In this document: piece by piece, positions 51,065-60,426 of the stretch
Numbering within the stretch: the stretch's first letter is position 1
How the letters are laid out: each line of letters opens with the position of its first letter
DNA from: Pseudomonas putida
GTDB taxonomy: Bacteria > Pseudomonadota > Gammaproteobacteria > Pseudomonadales > Pseudomonadaceae
Assembly: GCF_022627325.1 (NCBI RefSeq)
Contig: NZ_JAETZZ010000001.1
Location: forward strand, 744,001 to 808,000
DNA: 64,000 bases
Direction: 5' to 3'
The notes under the pieces: generated by a model
Told to the model about the DNA's origin: nothing
Database searches by the model: none
The model's input: only the letters and a program-made list of their open reading frames with translations
Program-made: the position numbers and the translations under genes

Positions 51065-54000
51065 CTAGGTGAGGTCCGTACCATCGAGCAGCTTGGTCAA
51101 AGCTGCGTTCTTATCCTTAAGGTATAGCAGACGATCCTCTCGCAGCTGTTGGGCGTTCCCGTAGGCGCCGCTGTTCTTATGATATCGTTTGAGAAGTTTT
51201 TCCTGGGTGTGGTCACCTGCAATTTCATCTATTTCCCAAACGTTGTTGCCAGTGTTTCTAGGCCTGAAGGTCTTGGGCCTGAAGTATTCGTACTGCTGTA
51301 GTATTCCGTGATTGTTAGCGTCGAGTATGGGCGCGCCATTAGGATCGCACACCCACTCAACTTTGCGCGGCCGCCAGTCTGCAAGTAATTTTTGTTTGCC
51401 CTCATCAGAAGCAAGGCGCTCATAGATGACGGCGTCATCTACAAATTCGCACGGGTTGGTGGTGGTTTCGCCCAGGGCTGCGGTTAACTTCATCTCGCCT
51501 TCGTAGCCTTTGACCTCTTTATGAGTCAGTCGAGCAAGATCTTTTGCAAAAGAATCTCCATGATTATTGTAGGTGGAGGCGGAGAAGCAACTATGAAGTT
51601 TAATTTTGTCATAGTCATCAATGCGTACACCTGTATCCTGCAGCAGCCTTAAGAAGTCTTCGGCAAGCAAATCCGCGTTAGGTGTCACTACACGACCCGT
51701 CGCTCTTCCTGTCGCAGTCGCGGCGCCATGAATGTCGATCACCAAACGTCTTAGGCCCTTGTGGGTGTCCTCATAGAGCCTCATTGACTCATCAATAAAT
51801 CTATAATTGGATACCCCAGCCATGGTCTTATTCAATACTACGCGTGTGCGAGATGCTCCCCTCGAGGCGGCGCCTGCCAGTCTGCTGGCACCTCCGATGC
51901 CTGCGGCGATACTGCCCATGCCTGCGCCAAATGACAGTACATTCAACGTCGACGCAAGCTGCGGGTCAGTGTCTTCAACCAGAACTGAAGCCAATTCTAG
52001 CCCGCCAGCAGTGGCTCCAAGCACCGCAGCCAGTGCACCTCCGCCGATAGGTGCGGTAAGAATGCTTCCGACGGCGACTGCTATGCGGAATTCCTTGGTG
52101 GCCATGATCGGAGGAGCAACTACCGCACTGAAATGCGAGACGCGGCTGTGACCGCTGGGATCATGGTAATTTACCGGATCGCCTGCGCAGAAGGCGTAAG
52201 TGGCTGGCCCACCTATACCAAACGGGCTTGCATCATCGGGGCTGCAGAATGTCATGAGGCCGGCATCATAAACACGATAGCTGCCTAGGTAATAGCAGCT
52301 ACCAGGAAAAATCACTTCGCCTTTGAAGCCTAGCCAGTTCTCCCATTCGGCGTCCACGTCTCTATAACCATAGGGCGAATAACCATGCCGTGTGCCCATT
52401 TTGCCGTCAGGCTTGACCGTTGCAAAAATGGTCCCGGCGGCATCGCGCAGTTCGAACTGTGTTTTCGTTGAGTCGGCGCCCGTTTCCTTGTGTGACACAA
52501 TCTGTCGCAAGTAACATCCGACGTTGTCGTTCAACAAGATGTCAGTCTTCGCTAGCACACCACCCCAGAAGTGCTTGTTGGTAGTGATTTGGCTGCGTGC
52601 GTAGACATTATCGCCGCGGTAATGCAGCTGAAACCCCCTGGGCGAGTCGTTGTTCCCTGAAGTAAACAAGGCGCGAACTCGACCGCTTGGGTCATAGGTA
52701 TAACAAAGGTCTACTGAGCCTTGACTGTAACTCTTAGCCCAGCCTGTACTCTTAAGCTGACCATTAGCCAAGTAGGAGCGGTTAAATGTCAGGCGTCCAT
52801 TCGCATTAGGAACTTTGCTCCCGTTAGACTGAAGCAGTCCGGGATGGGACTCCGAAAAAGTGCGCTGGTGCGTGATAATGTCACTACTACCGCCTTTCCG
52901 ATGGCCGTAGGAGGTGATATTGCCGACTCCATCATATTCAAAAACTTCTTCAGTAATTGTGCTGTTCGCACGGGTGTAATGTGTGTCAGTCGCCTTCCAG
53001 TTAATCAGTTGGCCGTGTGTGTTGTAAGCGTATTCCTCATGAGATTTTGCCTTGTCATTGATCTTAAGTGTCTGCTTTTTCAAACGGCCTGCCGATGAAA
53101 GCGTGCGCCCTAGCGTGATAGTTTCCATTCCCTCGCTCGTGAAGCTGCGTTCAATTTCACGGCCTAGAACGTCGTAATGATAACTGATCGTCATCACTCG
53201 TTTGCTCGCCAGATCTTCAATTGTCTCGGTTTTCAATTTCCCATCATCACCGAACTGTGCCGTTGTGACGCTCGCGGAGCTCGCCTGTTTGATCATCCGA
53301 CCGAAGGCGTCGTAGGTGTACGAAGTCACCTGTCCGGCGATATCTGTCATTTTGATTAGCCGACCGCGCAAGCTCAGTTCGTGGGTTGTGGAAAGGGTGC
53401 GCGTCTCACTGGCAGCTGTAGTCGTAGCGAAGACGCACGCTTCGGTGTACGACCGACTGTCGGCCGCCCAGGTTTCAGAATAGCCTTTGTAGACGTTCGC
53501 AATGCTTTTCGGCTTGCCCTGTGTTAACGGGGACGCGCCAGAATAGGTATAGTCTTTAGTTGTGTTATTGATCTTCTGGCTTTTGACGCGCCCCCAAGCG
53601 TCCAGCGTTTGCGTCCCGAGCACTGTTGGCAGCGCAACGTCTTCGGAATCGGTCGACTCGCCCTCAACAGAGGTACTTATCGATACAGGCGATGGGCTTG
53701 CATTGTGCTTTGCATATTCATAAATCAATGCAAGCCCATCTCTCTCTTTCTTGACCAGTCGATCCATAGAATCATAGTGGAACGTTAAGGAAGGGTTTGC
53801 GTCTAAGGTAATTTTTTGTGGTAAACCATGAGCGTTATATTCAGTGGTTTGCACGCCCAAGGTGGTTAATTTATCTTTTGATTTTTTTGAATGTTGGGTT
53901 TTTATTATCTGTCCCGAGGCATTGTACGTCATCTCCAATTGCAACTCGTCAATATAACCTGTGTGAGCGCTTGAATACTGAGCGGTGCGTTTCCTGGCAT

Positions 54001-56746
54001 CCCAATTGAAGGTTTCGGTGAAGTCGCCGTGCTTGACCGTTATTTTGTTGGCTTCGAGCTTTTTGGTCTGTGTGCGCGTGTCGATCATGTTGCCACCGCT
54101 GTCTTGCAGTACAACGGTTTTTGTCGCTACAGTGTCATCCTCGGTCCATTCGGTGATGCGTGTATCATACAGCTCCCCGGAGGCGGTATAATCATGTTCG
54201 ACCCAGCGCGTAGGCGCGCCTTGTTGATCAAAATCCTGGATTGATAACTCAAGCTTGTTGCCTTGCGGGCAATAAATATATGTTTTAATCGTACTACCTG
54301 AAGCAGTTAGCAACGTTTCGCTTCTTTGGCGCCAGTCATCTTCCTTCCCTGTCAGATTGGTCCACTCCTCTAACTGCCTGCCGTGTTCATCGAACATCGT
54401 GCGTCGATTCAGTTTTTTAGCCTTGCTGATTTCAACTTTGAAGCGGCGCGTTTTAGGCTCTACGGTGTAGTTGATGTCGACGTCACTGAGATCCGTCTCA
54501 CCCTGGACGACCTTCTCTGCCGATAATGCACCGTTGGTGTAGGTGTAGCTGGTCTTTATGCCGGAGGCATCAGTACTTTCGACGAGAATGTTGGTAAAGC
54601 CTTCCTGAACGCGCTCGGTCACTAGCTTTTCTTCGGCCGAAGCCACTTCGATTGACGTTGTCAACTTGCGCTTCGATTTTTCGTCCGTGGTATAGCCAAA
54701 TGTGGTCGCGACTTCAGAGTTTTCGATTTTTTTTCCTTGATTGTCTAGGAAGTATACGGTATTGGACTTGAGTTTTGAAAAATGTTCCGAAGAGGTGTCT
54801 GTGTCATAGGTAAAGTCCTCCACGGTCATGTGGGCGTTATTCCAGTTGTTAAGTTTGAAGCCTTTGTTGTTTCTTTCGCTCTGGTCTTTGGCAGCCCCTT
54901 CGATAGCGGTAATGCTGGATTCATAGCCCTCTCGCAGATAATCATCGTCCTTGACCGATTTAGCACACACCTTGAGTGCGTCAACCATCGCTTTTATCGA
55001 TTGATCGGCAATGGCCCGCTGCGCTGTCGTTACATCGACCTCGGTCACGTCAGGTGCCCAGACGGTCAATTTTCGGGCCAGTACCACAATATGCGCCCGG
55101 TCGATGAGTGGATTTGAAGCAGTGGGGATCTTGTCATAGCCAAAATACGTAATTTTCGTCGTCTCCTCACCCTTTGAGTTTGTACGAGAGACGCGTTCGC
55201 TTTCCACATGATTACTGAAGCCGAGTTCATCGCCCGGATAATTCATGTCGAGAGGAAGGTTAAATGAATCTTTTGCATAATTATTTGGGGCGCTTGCCTT
55301 AAAGGTTGTATATTTAACGGTCTTGTTTGAGGCGAAATTACCAGCTACGCTTGAAAGTCCTAAAGTAATGAAGCCAAGTATTCTCTGTAATGTGCTGGCG
55401 TCATCGCCAATTTCGGATGTTGTACTGTAGTGCGTGTAGTTATTGAAATATGTCCATTCGATTTTTTCGTCGCCTCGTCGCATCTGAATCAGGTTTCCCT
55501 CAGAGTTGAACGTCGACTCAGTCTTGCTGATTTCCACGCCGTCGACCGTATGCACCACACAGCTGGTTACGGTGTGGGCCTGCTTGTCATGGGTCACCTC
55601 GCACGTCTGCAGTGAGGTTGAGCCATCGGCAGTGGTTTGCACACTTTTAACGACGCCACCGCTGTGTTTAAAGATAACCTTTTGGAGAAGTTTAGTTACT
55701 TTTTTGAGCGCAGTGGTTTTCTTTGCAGGTTCGGTGGGTTCGAGGGGCGGTGCGTCGCTTTCAATGGATAGAGACACTTGGCTGGTGTCGTCTTTCCATT
55801 CCCAGTCTTCAATCAGGCGATCAGTGCTGCCGGGCAATGCAACGGTATGAAGTTTAGGTTTGTTACCACTCCACGTCAAAGTTTCGTTGGTCTCGCGATT
55901 GAAATTGGTTCCATAGTGAGCGGTTGTTTTTAGTTTGAGCTGTGCTTCTCCTTTTTCGATCCGATAGACTGTTTTTGCATTGAAGGGGTCTTTCTTCGTT
56001 ACCTGCACCTCCAATGCATTGGTTTCATATTTAAGGTCATAAGAAATTTGTTCATCGCTATTCGGATAGACCACAAGCTGTTTCAGCTTGGGAGCTTGCG
56101 GGTCGCTGCGATCCCACTTAGCCGTTAGCACGACGCCGATCGCGTCTTGTATGGAGGTAATCCGAGGTTGAGCAGATGTTGATTCCCAGGTGAATTTCAG
56201 TCCTTTGCCATTCGACTCCAGTATCTCGCGAATGAGGATGTACGGATGTGCGCTTGAATCTTTCACATGGTCACCAACGCAGTCAAATATTTCTACCACC
56301 CCGTTGGTGTGCATAACGGTAAATGACTGTCCTTCCAGGGGCTTTTTCTGGAAGTCTTCTGTGGTGTCCTCAAATGCTTTTTTTCGTTTGGTCAAAATGT
56401 CGGATGCATCGAAAATATACCCTGGTCCGACCGCAGTAAGGGAGGCTTTATCGTCTGTCCTGAGACTCATGTGATGGCCATTGAAGAGTGAAACGTCATT
56501 AACTTCGACTGCATGCACCTGATAGGCATGTCCGCCGGTCATGCGCCAAGTGCCAACATTGTAAAAATTTAGCGTGGGCAAATCGTTCTTCGCACTGAGC
56601 CGGCCGGTAAGCGCCAGTTCAAGCGGCGCCCCATTGATTTGTCCTAAGAGTCGTGCTGCAGGGAGTTTGAATTGACACGCTCCGGAGGATTTATCAACAT
56701 CCAAAGCGCTTTTGGCTAATGCAAGCTTAAGTTCGACACTATCCAT
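51065..56746 (-). CDS. Rhs repeat protein with C-terminal clan-CD-peptidase-like toxin candidate
   Basis: A 1893-residue Rhs/YD-repeat protein. ATG 56746 has an excellent GGAG site 6 nt upstream; the 18 codons before it do not. YD-type repeats (for example YTYDAFGRMIKQ, FHYDSMDRLVKK, YTYDPSGRVRAL) fill the middle and would build a closed cocoon shell. The Rhs core ends with LGSYRVYDAGLMTFCSPDD (about 1487-1505) and DPSGHS (Asp1529), after which Rhs proteins normally carry a variable toxin. The roughly 360-residue tail has a hydrophobic Ala/Gly segment (1545-1620), then VIDIHGAA (His1673) and IKLHSCFSAS (Cys1720), the strand-His-Gly and strand-Cys arrangement of clan-CD/caspase-like peptidases. 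There is no signal peptide, PAAR or VgrG domain. Codon usage is clearly more AT-rich than neighbours, a sign of transfer. The toxin role is inference. Confidence 0.8.
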   Translation of the reverse strand: MDSVELKLALAKSALDVDKSSGACQFKLPAARLLGQINGAPLELALTGRLSAKNDLPTLNFYNVGTWRMTGGHAYQVHAVEVNDVSLFNGHHMSLRTDDKASLTAVGPGYIFDASDILTKRKKAFEDTTEDFQKKPLEGQSFTVMHTNGVVEIFDCVGDHVKDSSAHPYILIREILESNGKGLKFTWESTSAQPRITSIQDAIGVVLTAKWDRSDPQAPKLKQLVVYPNSDEQISYDLKYETNALEVQVTKKDPFNAKTVYRIEKGEAQLKLKTTAHYGTNFNRETNETLTWSGNKPKLHTVALPGSTDRLIEDWEWKDDTSQVSLSIESDAPPLEPTEPAKKTTALKKVTKLLQKVIFKHSGGVVKSVQTTADGSTSLQTCEVTHDKQAHTVTSCVVHTVDGVEISKTESTFNSEGNLIQMRRGDEKIEWTYFNNYTHYSTTSEIGDDASTLQRILGFITLGLSSVAGNFASNKTVKYTTFKASAPNNYAKDSFNLPLDMNYPGDELGFSNHVESERVSRTNSKGEETTKITYFGYDKIPTASNPLIDRAHIVVLARKLTVWAPDVTEVDVTTAQRAIADQSIKAMVDALKVCAKSVKDDDYLREGYESSITAIEGAAKDQSERNNKGFKLNNWNNAHMTVEDFTYDTDTSSEHFSKLKSNTVYFLDNQGKKIENSEVATTFGYTTDEKSKRKLTTSIEVASAEEKLVTERVQEGFTNILVESTDASGIKTSYTYTNGALSAEKVVQGETDLSDVDINYTVEPKTRRFKVEISKAKKLNRRTMFDEHGRQLEEWTNLTGKEDDWRQRSETLLTASGSTIKTYIYCPQGNKLELSIQDFDQQGAPTRWVEHDYTASGELYDTRITEWTEDDTVATKTVVLQDSGGNMIDTRTQTKKLEANKITVKHGDFTETFNWDARKRTAQYSSAHTGYIDELQLEMTYNASGQIIKTQHSKKSKDKLTTLGVQTTEYNAHGLPQKITLDANPSLTFHYDSMDRLVKKERDGLALIYEYAKHNASPSPVSISTSVEGESTDSEDVALPTVLGTQTLDAWGRVKSQKINNTTKDYTYSGASPLTQGKPKSIANVYKGYSETWAADSRSYTEACVFATTTAASETRTLSTTHELSLRGRLIKMTDIAGQVTSYTYDAFGRMIKQASSASVTTAQFGDDGKLKTETIEDLASKRVMTISYHYDVLGREIERSFTSEGMETITLGRTLSSAGRLKKQTLKINDKAKSHEEYAYNTHGQLINWKATDTHYTRANSTITEEVFEYDGVGNITSYGHRKGGSSDIITHQRTFSESHPGLLQSNGSKVPNANGRLTFNRSYLANGQLKSTGWAKSYSQGSVDLCYTYDPSGRVRALFTSGNNDSPRGFQLHYRGDNVYARSQITTNKHFWGGVLAKTDILLNDNVGCYLRQIVSHKETGADSTKTQFELRDAAGTIFATVKPDGKMGTRHGYSPYGYRDVDAEWENWLGFKGEVIFPGSCYYLGSYRVYDAGLMTFCSPDDASPFGIGGPATYAFCAGDPVNYHDPSGHSRVSHFSAVVAPPIMATKEFRIAVAVGSILTAPIGGGALAAVLGATAGGLELASVLVEDTDPQLASTLNVLSFGAGMGSIAAGIGGASRLAGAASRGASRTRVVLNKTMAGVSNYRFIDESMRLYEDTHKGLRRLVIDIHGAATATGRATGRVVTPNADLLAEDFLRLLQDTGVRIDDYDKIKLHSCFSASTYNNHGDSFAKDLARLTHKEVKGYEGEMKLTAALGETTTNPCEFVDDAVIYERLASDEGKQKLLADWRPRKVEWVCDPNGAPILDANNHGILQQYEYFRPKTFRPRNTGNNVWEIDEIAGDHTQEKLLKRYHKNSGAYGNAQQLREDRLLYLKDKNAALTKLLDGTDLT

Positions 56747-56876
56747 TTCACTCTCCAATATATATTGATTGCCTGCGTGTCGCTGGCCGATGTTGACCAT
56801 GCAACTGTCAGTATTTGGAGGTGATTAACAATTGACAACTGACAAAAATGCTAGTTCTCAGTAGGCGAGCACAGCG

Positions 56877-56882
56877 ATTATA
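56877..56882 (-). promoter_or_regulatory. Possible -10 element of the Rhs gene
   Basis: A perfect TATAAT on the minus strand about 130 nt upstream of the Rhs start, in an AT-rich leader. The hexamer about 17 nt further upstream is a poor match to TTGACA, so this is only a candidate. Confidence 0.3.
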
Positions 56883-57036
56883 CTGTGCATGATCGGTCTA
56901 CCCCATTTATGTGCATTTCGTCACAGTGAGTCCCCGGCCTTTCCCGCGCCGGCGCGTCCTTGCAGGCGCCACTGCTGATAACATCCAGTGTGAGTTCCTG
57001 GCGCAGACCGAGCTAAATCAATGAGTTAACGTCTAT

Positions 57037-57605
57037 TCAATGAGGGGCAGGCTCGCTGCAATATAAGAACAGTAGCCAGTGCGCTTGGTTGATCACCTTC
57101 CGGGTGGGTTTGTCATGGCGCAGGTGGTTGGCTTCGCTGACCCGCATCCTGTCAGTCACCTTTCGTCCATATTTGGCGACTACATCAAAAAGGTGATAGT
57201 CCACGTGTGCCTGAGGGCAATGTTTGCGCACCTCCAGTTCAAATGCGGCGTTCAGTCAATCGCCACTGCTTCGATCCGCGTACAGCCTTCAGGCCCTAGT
57301 TCTTCAAGGAAGGGGCTGACAGCAGCTCGGCGACGTTCTTCGCCAATCCACAGGACCCGGCGGGTAACGGCATCCAGCACCACGCTAGCGTAGCGATGCC
57401 CTTTGAACAGAGCGAATTCATTCATCACCAGGCGTCTGGGCTGGGCCTTCGGTAACCTCTGCAGTGCGGTTTGTAGCGCCCGACGCTCTAGCAGGCGCAC
57501 GCTATCCCAATGCAAACCAAACAGCTCGGCGACATGCGAGGTAGGTAGTTTTCGACAAACCTGATCACGGCTTAGGCCAAGCGTTTGGTCATCCGCGAAT
57601 ATCGG
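57037..57605 (-). pseudogene. Decayed ISL3-family transposase
   Basis: The translation reads RKLPTSHVAELFGLHWDSV, FALFKGHRYASVVLDAVTRR, EELGPEGCTRIEAVAID, then after a frameshift FELEVRKHCPQAHVDYHLF and KVINQAHWLL. This is the middle of an ISL3 transposase. The frame breaks near 57250 where a single A appears deleted (ATTGAC-TGAACGCC instead of ATTGACATGAACGCC). The N-terminal zinc-finger part and the C-terminal third are missing. VMNEFAL has Asn where ISL3 members usually have the first catalytic Asp. No intact terminal inverted repeats were found. A non-functional remnant. Confidence 0.75.
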
Positions 57606-58086
57606 TCAAGTCAACCGACTGCCTCTATTCGCTTATCGCATGACCACAGCCAGTCCGCCTGAGCTCAACTTTCGGCCGCACTGCGCGGCCAACAATGGGT
57701 AAGTCACGGATGAAGCGCTGACTCTATTCGTGAAGGTGGTCCTGGTCTCTGACAACCGCTGCAGGCGGGAAATCTGGTGGGCTGCGGGAGCTGCTCGATC
57801 AGATCATCGCCCTCAGACTTAATGGGGATGACAGAAAAGCCATCCAAAATGGCAGTAATATCTTAGGCCAGTGAGCGGGTCGGGCTGTGGCTCGCCCGTG
57901 CACATGAATGAAAAGCGCCGACACCGATGCAATCGTCCATAGCTGCTGGCTGGGTTGCTCCTGGTACCGGGCTGGTGCAAGCATAGTCCGGATTCTGCGG
58001 ATTGCCGGGGCTTCGGGTGTCATGCCTGTGTCACGAATGCCTGCTAGCGTGCCGGTCCCGTCCCGCGGCAAAAGGAAAGCCATCCG
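57606..58086. other. Intergenic region with right copy of the 16-bp repeat
   Basis: 480 nt between the transposase remnant and the AraC gene. No supported gene. The right repeat copy lies at 57978-57993. The segment looks like scrambled insertion-sequence debris up to about 57870 and then becomes GC-rich upstream sequence of the AraC gene. Confidence 0.5.
57978..57993 (+). repeat. Right copy of a 16-bp direct repeat
   Basis: CAAGCATAGTCCGGAT, identical to 50863-50878. It lies about 95 nt upstream of the AraC start. Confidence 0.45.
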
Positions 58087-59064
58087 GTGCACCCCGCCAC
58101 GCCTCGCAAGCCCTTCCTGCTCCGTTGCGCCGACATGCACAGCGATGATTTCGGCGCCTTGTTCACACAGCTCTACGGCAACCTGTATGCCGACGTACCG
58201 CCACTGGGCGAGGGTATTTCCATCGGCGGGGTGTATGGCCGCTTCGAGGGCATGAGCGTAAGGCGCCTGCATTACCAGGGTGACTTTCGCATCGTCCTGC
58301 CCAGCCCGCAGGACGAAATCACCTTTGTACTGCCTACTGCAGGCAAGATCATCTTCGACCATCGTGGCGTGTCAATCGGCGGCGCGCAGGTCGGGCTCGC
58401 TGTCGACAAGCTCGAGATACGCTCGGTCCGCATCGCCGATGATCATGCCCAGTGTGGTATGTCGATTCGCCGGGGCGTATTTGCCGAGCGGCTGTCGGCA
58501 CTGCTGGAGCGGCCTTTGGCGGCCCCGATACGTTTCGCGCCGGTAGTGGACCTTGCCGCGCCAGGCTTCCAGGGCATGCGTGCCTTGCTCGAACTGGCCA
58601 CGGGCACTGAGTTCGATCAATTGATCAATACCGGCCTGCTGATGCCGCTGCGGTTGCAGGAAATGCTGGTCGACGCACTGCTGGAAACCTGGCCGCACAA
58701 TTACCGCGAAGCGCTGCACAGGCCGGCTCCATTGCCAGCGCCGCGCCATGTGAAACTGGCGATGGCCTATATCCGTGAACATCCCGCGAGCCTGAGCAGT
58801 AGCAGCGAGTTGGCGAGCTTGGCCAATGTCAGCGTGCGGGCGTTACAGGAGGGCTTTCGTCGGTTTGCGGGCACTTCGATCGTCGGGTATCAGCGGCAGG
58901 TGCGGCTGGAGCAGGCGCGTCAGGTGCTGGCAAGCGAGCAGGGTACGTCGGTGGAGCAGGTGGCGTTACGCTTCGGCTTCACCAATGCGGGGCGGTTTGC
59001 CCAGTATTTCAAAGCGGCGTTTGGTTTGCCTCCGGCACAGGTCAGGCGCAGGCATGACCCATGA
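58087..59064 (+). CDS. AraC-family transcriptional regulator
   Basis: A 325-residue protein. GTG 58087 follows AAGGAAA by about 9 nt; the first internal ATG (58135) has no site. The N-terminal domain is of the AraC_binding_2 type (FALFTQLYGNLYAD-like opening through DLAAPGFQGMRALLELATG). The C-terminal double HTH spans about 225-322: KLAMAYIREHPASL, LASLANVSVRALQEGFRRF, VALRFGFTNAGRFAQYFKAA. Such regulators often control aromatic or amine catabolism; no obvious target adjoins it. Confidence 0.87.
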   Translation: MHPATPRKPFLLRCADMHSDDFGALFTQLYGNLYADVPPLGEGISIGGVYGRFEGMSVRRLHYQGDFRIVLPSPQDEITFVLPTAGKIIFDHRGVSIGGAQVGLAVDKLEIRSVRIADDHAQCGMSIRRGVFAERLSALLERPLAAPIRFAPVVDLAAPGFQGMRALLELATGTEFDQLINTGLLMPLRLQEMLVDALLETWPHNYREALHRPAPLPAPRHVKLAMAYIREHPASLSSSSELASLANVSVRALQEGFRRFAGTSIVGYQRQVRLEQARQVLASEQGTSVEQVALRFGFTNAGRFAQYFKAAFGLPPAQVRRRHDP

Positions 59065-59121
59065 CCTGCGGCAGTGGGCCGTGCTGCGAATCAGATAACG
59101 CGCTGCTTGCACTGGATGCGC

Positions 59122-60231
59122 TCAGGGGAACCTGATCTTGCTGTAGGCGAACTCATTGGCACCCCGTTCGATGCCCGCCTCGGAGGTTTGCACCTCAACC
59201 CGGTCATCGTCGTGAACAACGATTATCTGGTGTGCATCCAGCACCTCGACACCTTCGGGCTTGTTGCTGAACCTCAGTGTGGAGCCGTCTTCGCGGGTCA
59301 CCAGTTGCGGCGTGCCTGGCTTACCCGCTGCAAACGGTACGACCCATAGAAACCCGCCTATCTTGGTAATTGGCTTGTTAGCCGCATCAACAGATTTTTC
59401 CTCGTAGCTGGTAACCGCATAAAGCCTGTCTTTGTTGAACCGGTCATACTCGATCCCGGACAGCCCGACTGTGTGGCCTTGGGCTTGGACGTTGAAGTTC
59501 TGGACGGATTTGAACGCTTCCACAAGCGCCAGGGTTCCATCTTTGAACTTCACATGCGCTGAGATGAGTGTGAAGCCGAAATGCGCGTCAGTTTTGTCGT
59601 TTCCGTGCCTGCGAATGCCGATGATCAGTTGGCCGTCTGCTGTTTTTGCCTTCGCCGGCTCGCTCGGTGCCATGGTGATTGCTTCGATTTGATAGTAAGA
59701 CGCACCGATCGCATCCTTGATCTGCTTGCGCAGTGAGATCGAGCTTGTGACCCCGCTGCGCGATGTGGGCGACAGGGGCTTTGCCGCCTCAGGATCGTCC
59801 ACGGGCCAGTACAGGAGCGTGCTGAGAATGTCGCTGCTCGGATCTTCGTCGGTGCCGGCTTTGTTGAAGGCGGTGCTGGCGATCATGTAGCGGCCATCCA
59901 GCGTCTTGGTCAGTGCCTCGTATTTATCGGCTTCTCTTAATGCCTTCCCCGGCAGCACGGTAGGCTCACCACTGATTTTGCCCTGCTCGATGTCAAGCGT
60001 GAACAGGGCCGGCCCGCCTGGGGCGGGCAAGCGTTTGTCGTTGGCCAAGAGCAGTTTTCCATTGCTTTCAACCACTGCCGACACTTCACAGTTGACGGGG
60101 GTTCCAGGGGCAAAACACGCTGCCGTGTGATGTTCGATGGTCGCGATGCGTCCTGGCAGTTCAGCTGCCGGTGCGTGAGGCGCTGCACTGGCCAAGCCGA
60201 CTACCAGCGTGATGATTGCTCGCTTTTCCAT
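59122..60231 (-). CDS. Secreted hypothetical protein, beta-propeller-like
   Basis: A 369-residue protein with start ATG 60231 (AAGGA 8 nt upstream) and a signal peptide ending about HAPAAE. The repeating blocks (LLLANDKRLPAPGGPALFTL, GRYMIASTAFNKAG, YYQIEAITM, LIIGIRRHGNDK, VGLSGIEYDRFNKDRLYAVT, GVEVLDAHQIIVVHDDDRVE) resemble the blades of a beta-propeller, as in esterase-like phytase-related or DUF3616-type proteins. No catalytic motif is certain. Probably periplasmic or secreted, function unknown. Confidence 0.6.
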   Translation of the reverse strand: MEKRAIITLVVGLASAAPHAPAAELPGRIATIEHHTAACFAPGTPVNCEVSAVVESNGKLLLANDKRLPAPGGPALFTLDIEQGKISGEPTVLPGKALREADKYEALTKTLDGRYMIASTAFNKAGTDEDPSSDILSTLLYWPVDDPEAAKPLSPTSRSGVTSSISLRKQIKDAIGASYYQIEAITMAPSEPAKAKTADGQLIIGIRRHGNDKTDAHFGFTLISAHVKFKDGTLALVEAFKSVQNFNVQAQGHTVGLSGIEYDRFNKDRLYAVTSYEEKSVDAANKPITKIGGFLWVVPFAAGKPGTPQLVTREDGSTLRFSNKPEGVEVLDAHQIIVVHDDDRVEVQTSEAGIERGANEFAYSKIRFP

Positions 60232-60426
60232 GGGCACTGTCCTTGTGGGAATGGGAACGTTGCGCAGCAAAGCGTAATCGCAGCAAGCGAGACCAGAAAC
60301 TGGCATTTTTGGCAGTAGCTGTTCGACATGACCGCCATTGAAGGGGCTGGCATCTTGGCCAGTAGGCACACCCTCAAGAATCGGGGTGGTGCAGCCGTGG
60401 GGGCCGCACGGCGGCCCCGGCAATTG

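Noticed and set aside
57799..58362. 187-codon minus-strand frame
   Set aside because: It overlaps the start of the AraC gene antisense, and its translation has no domain.
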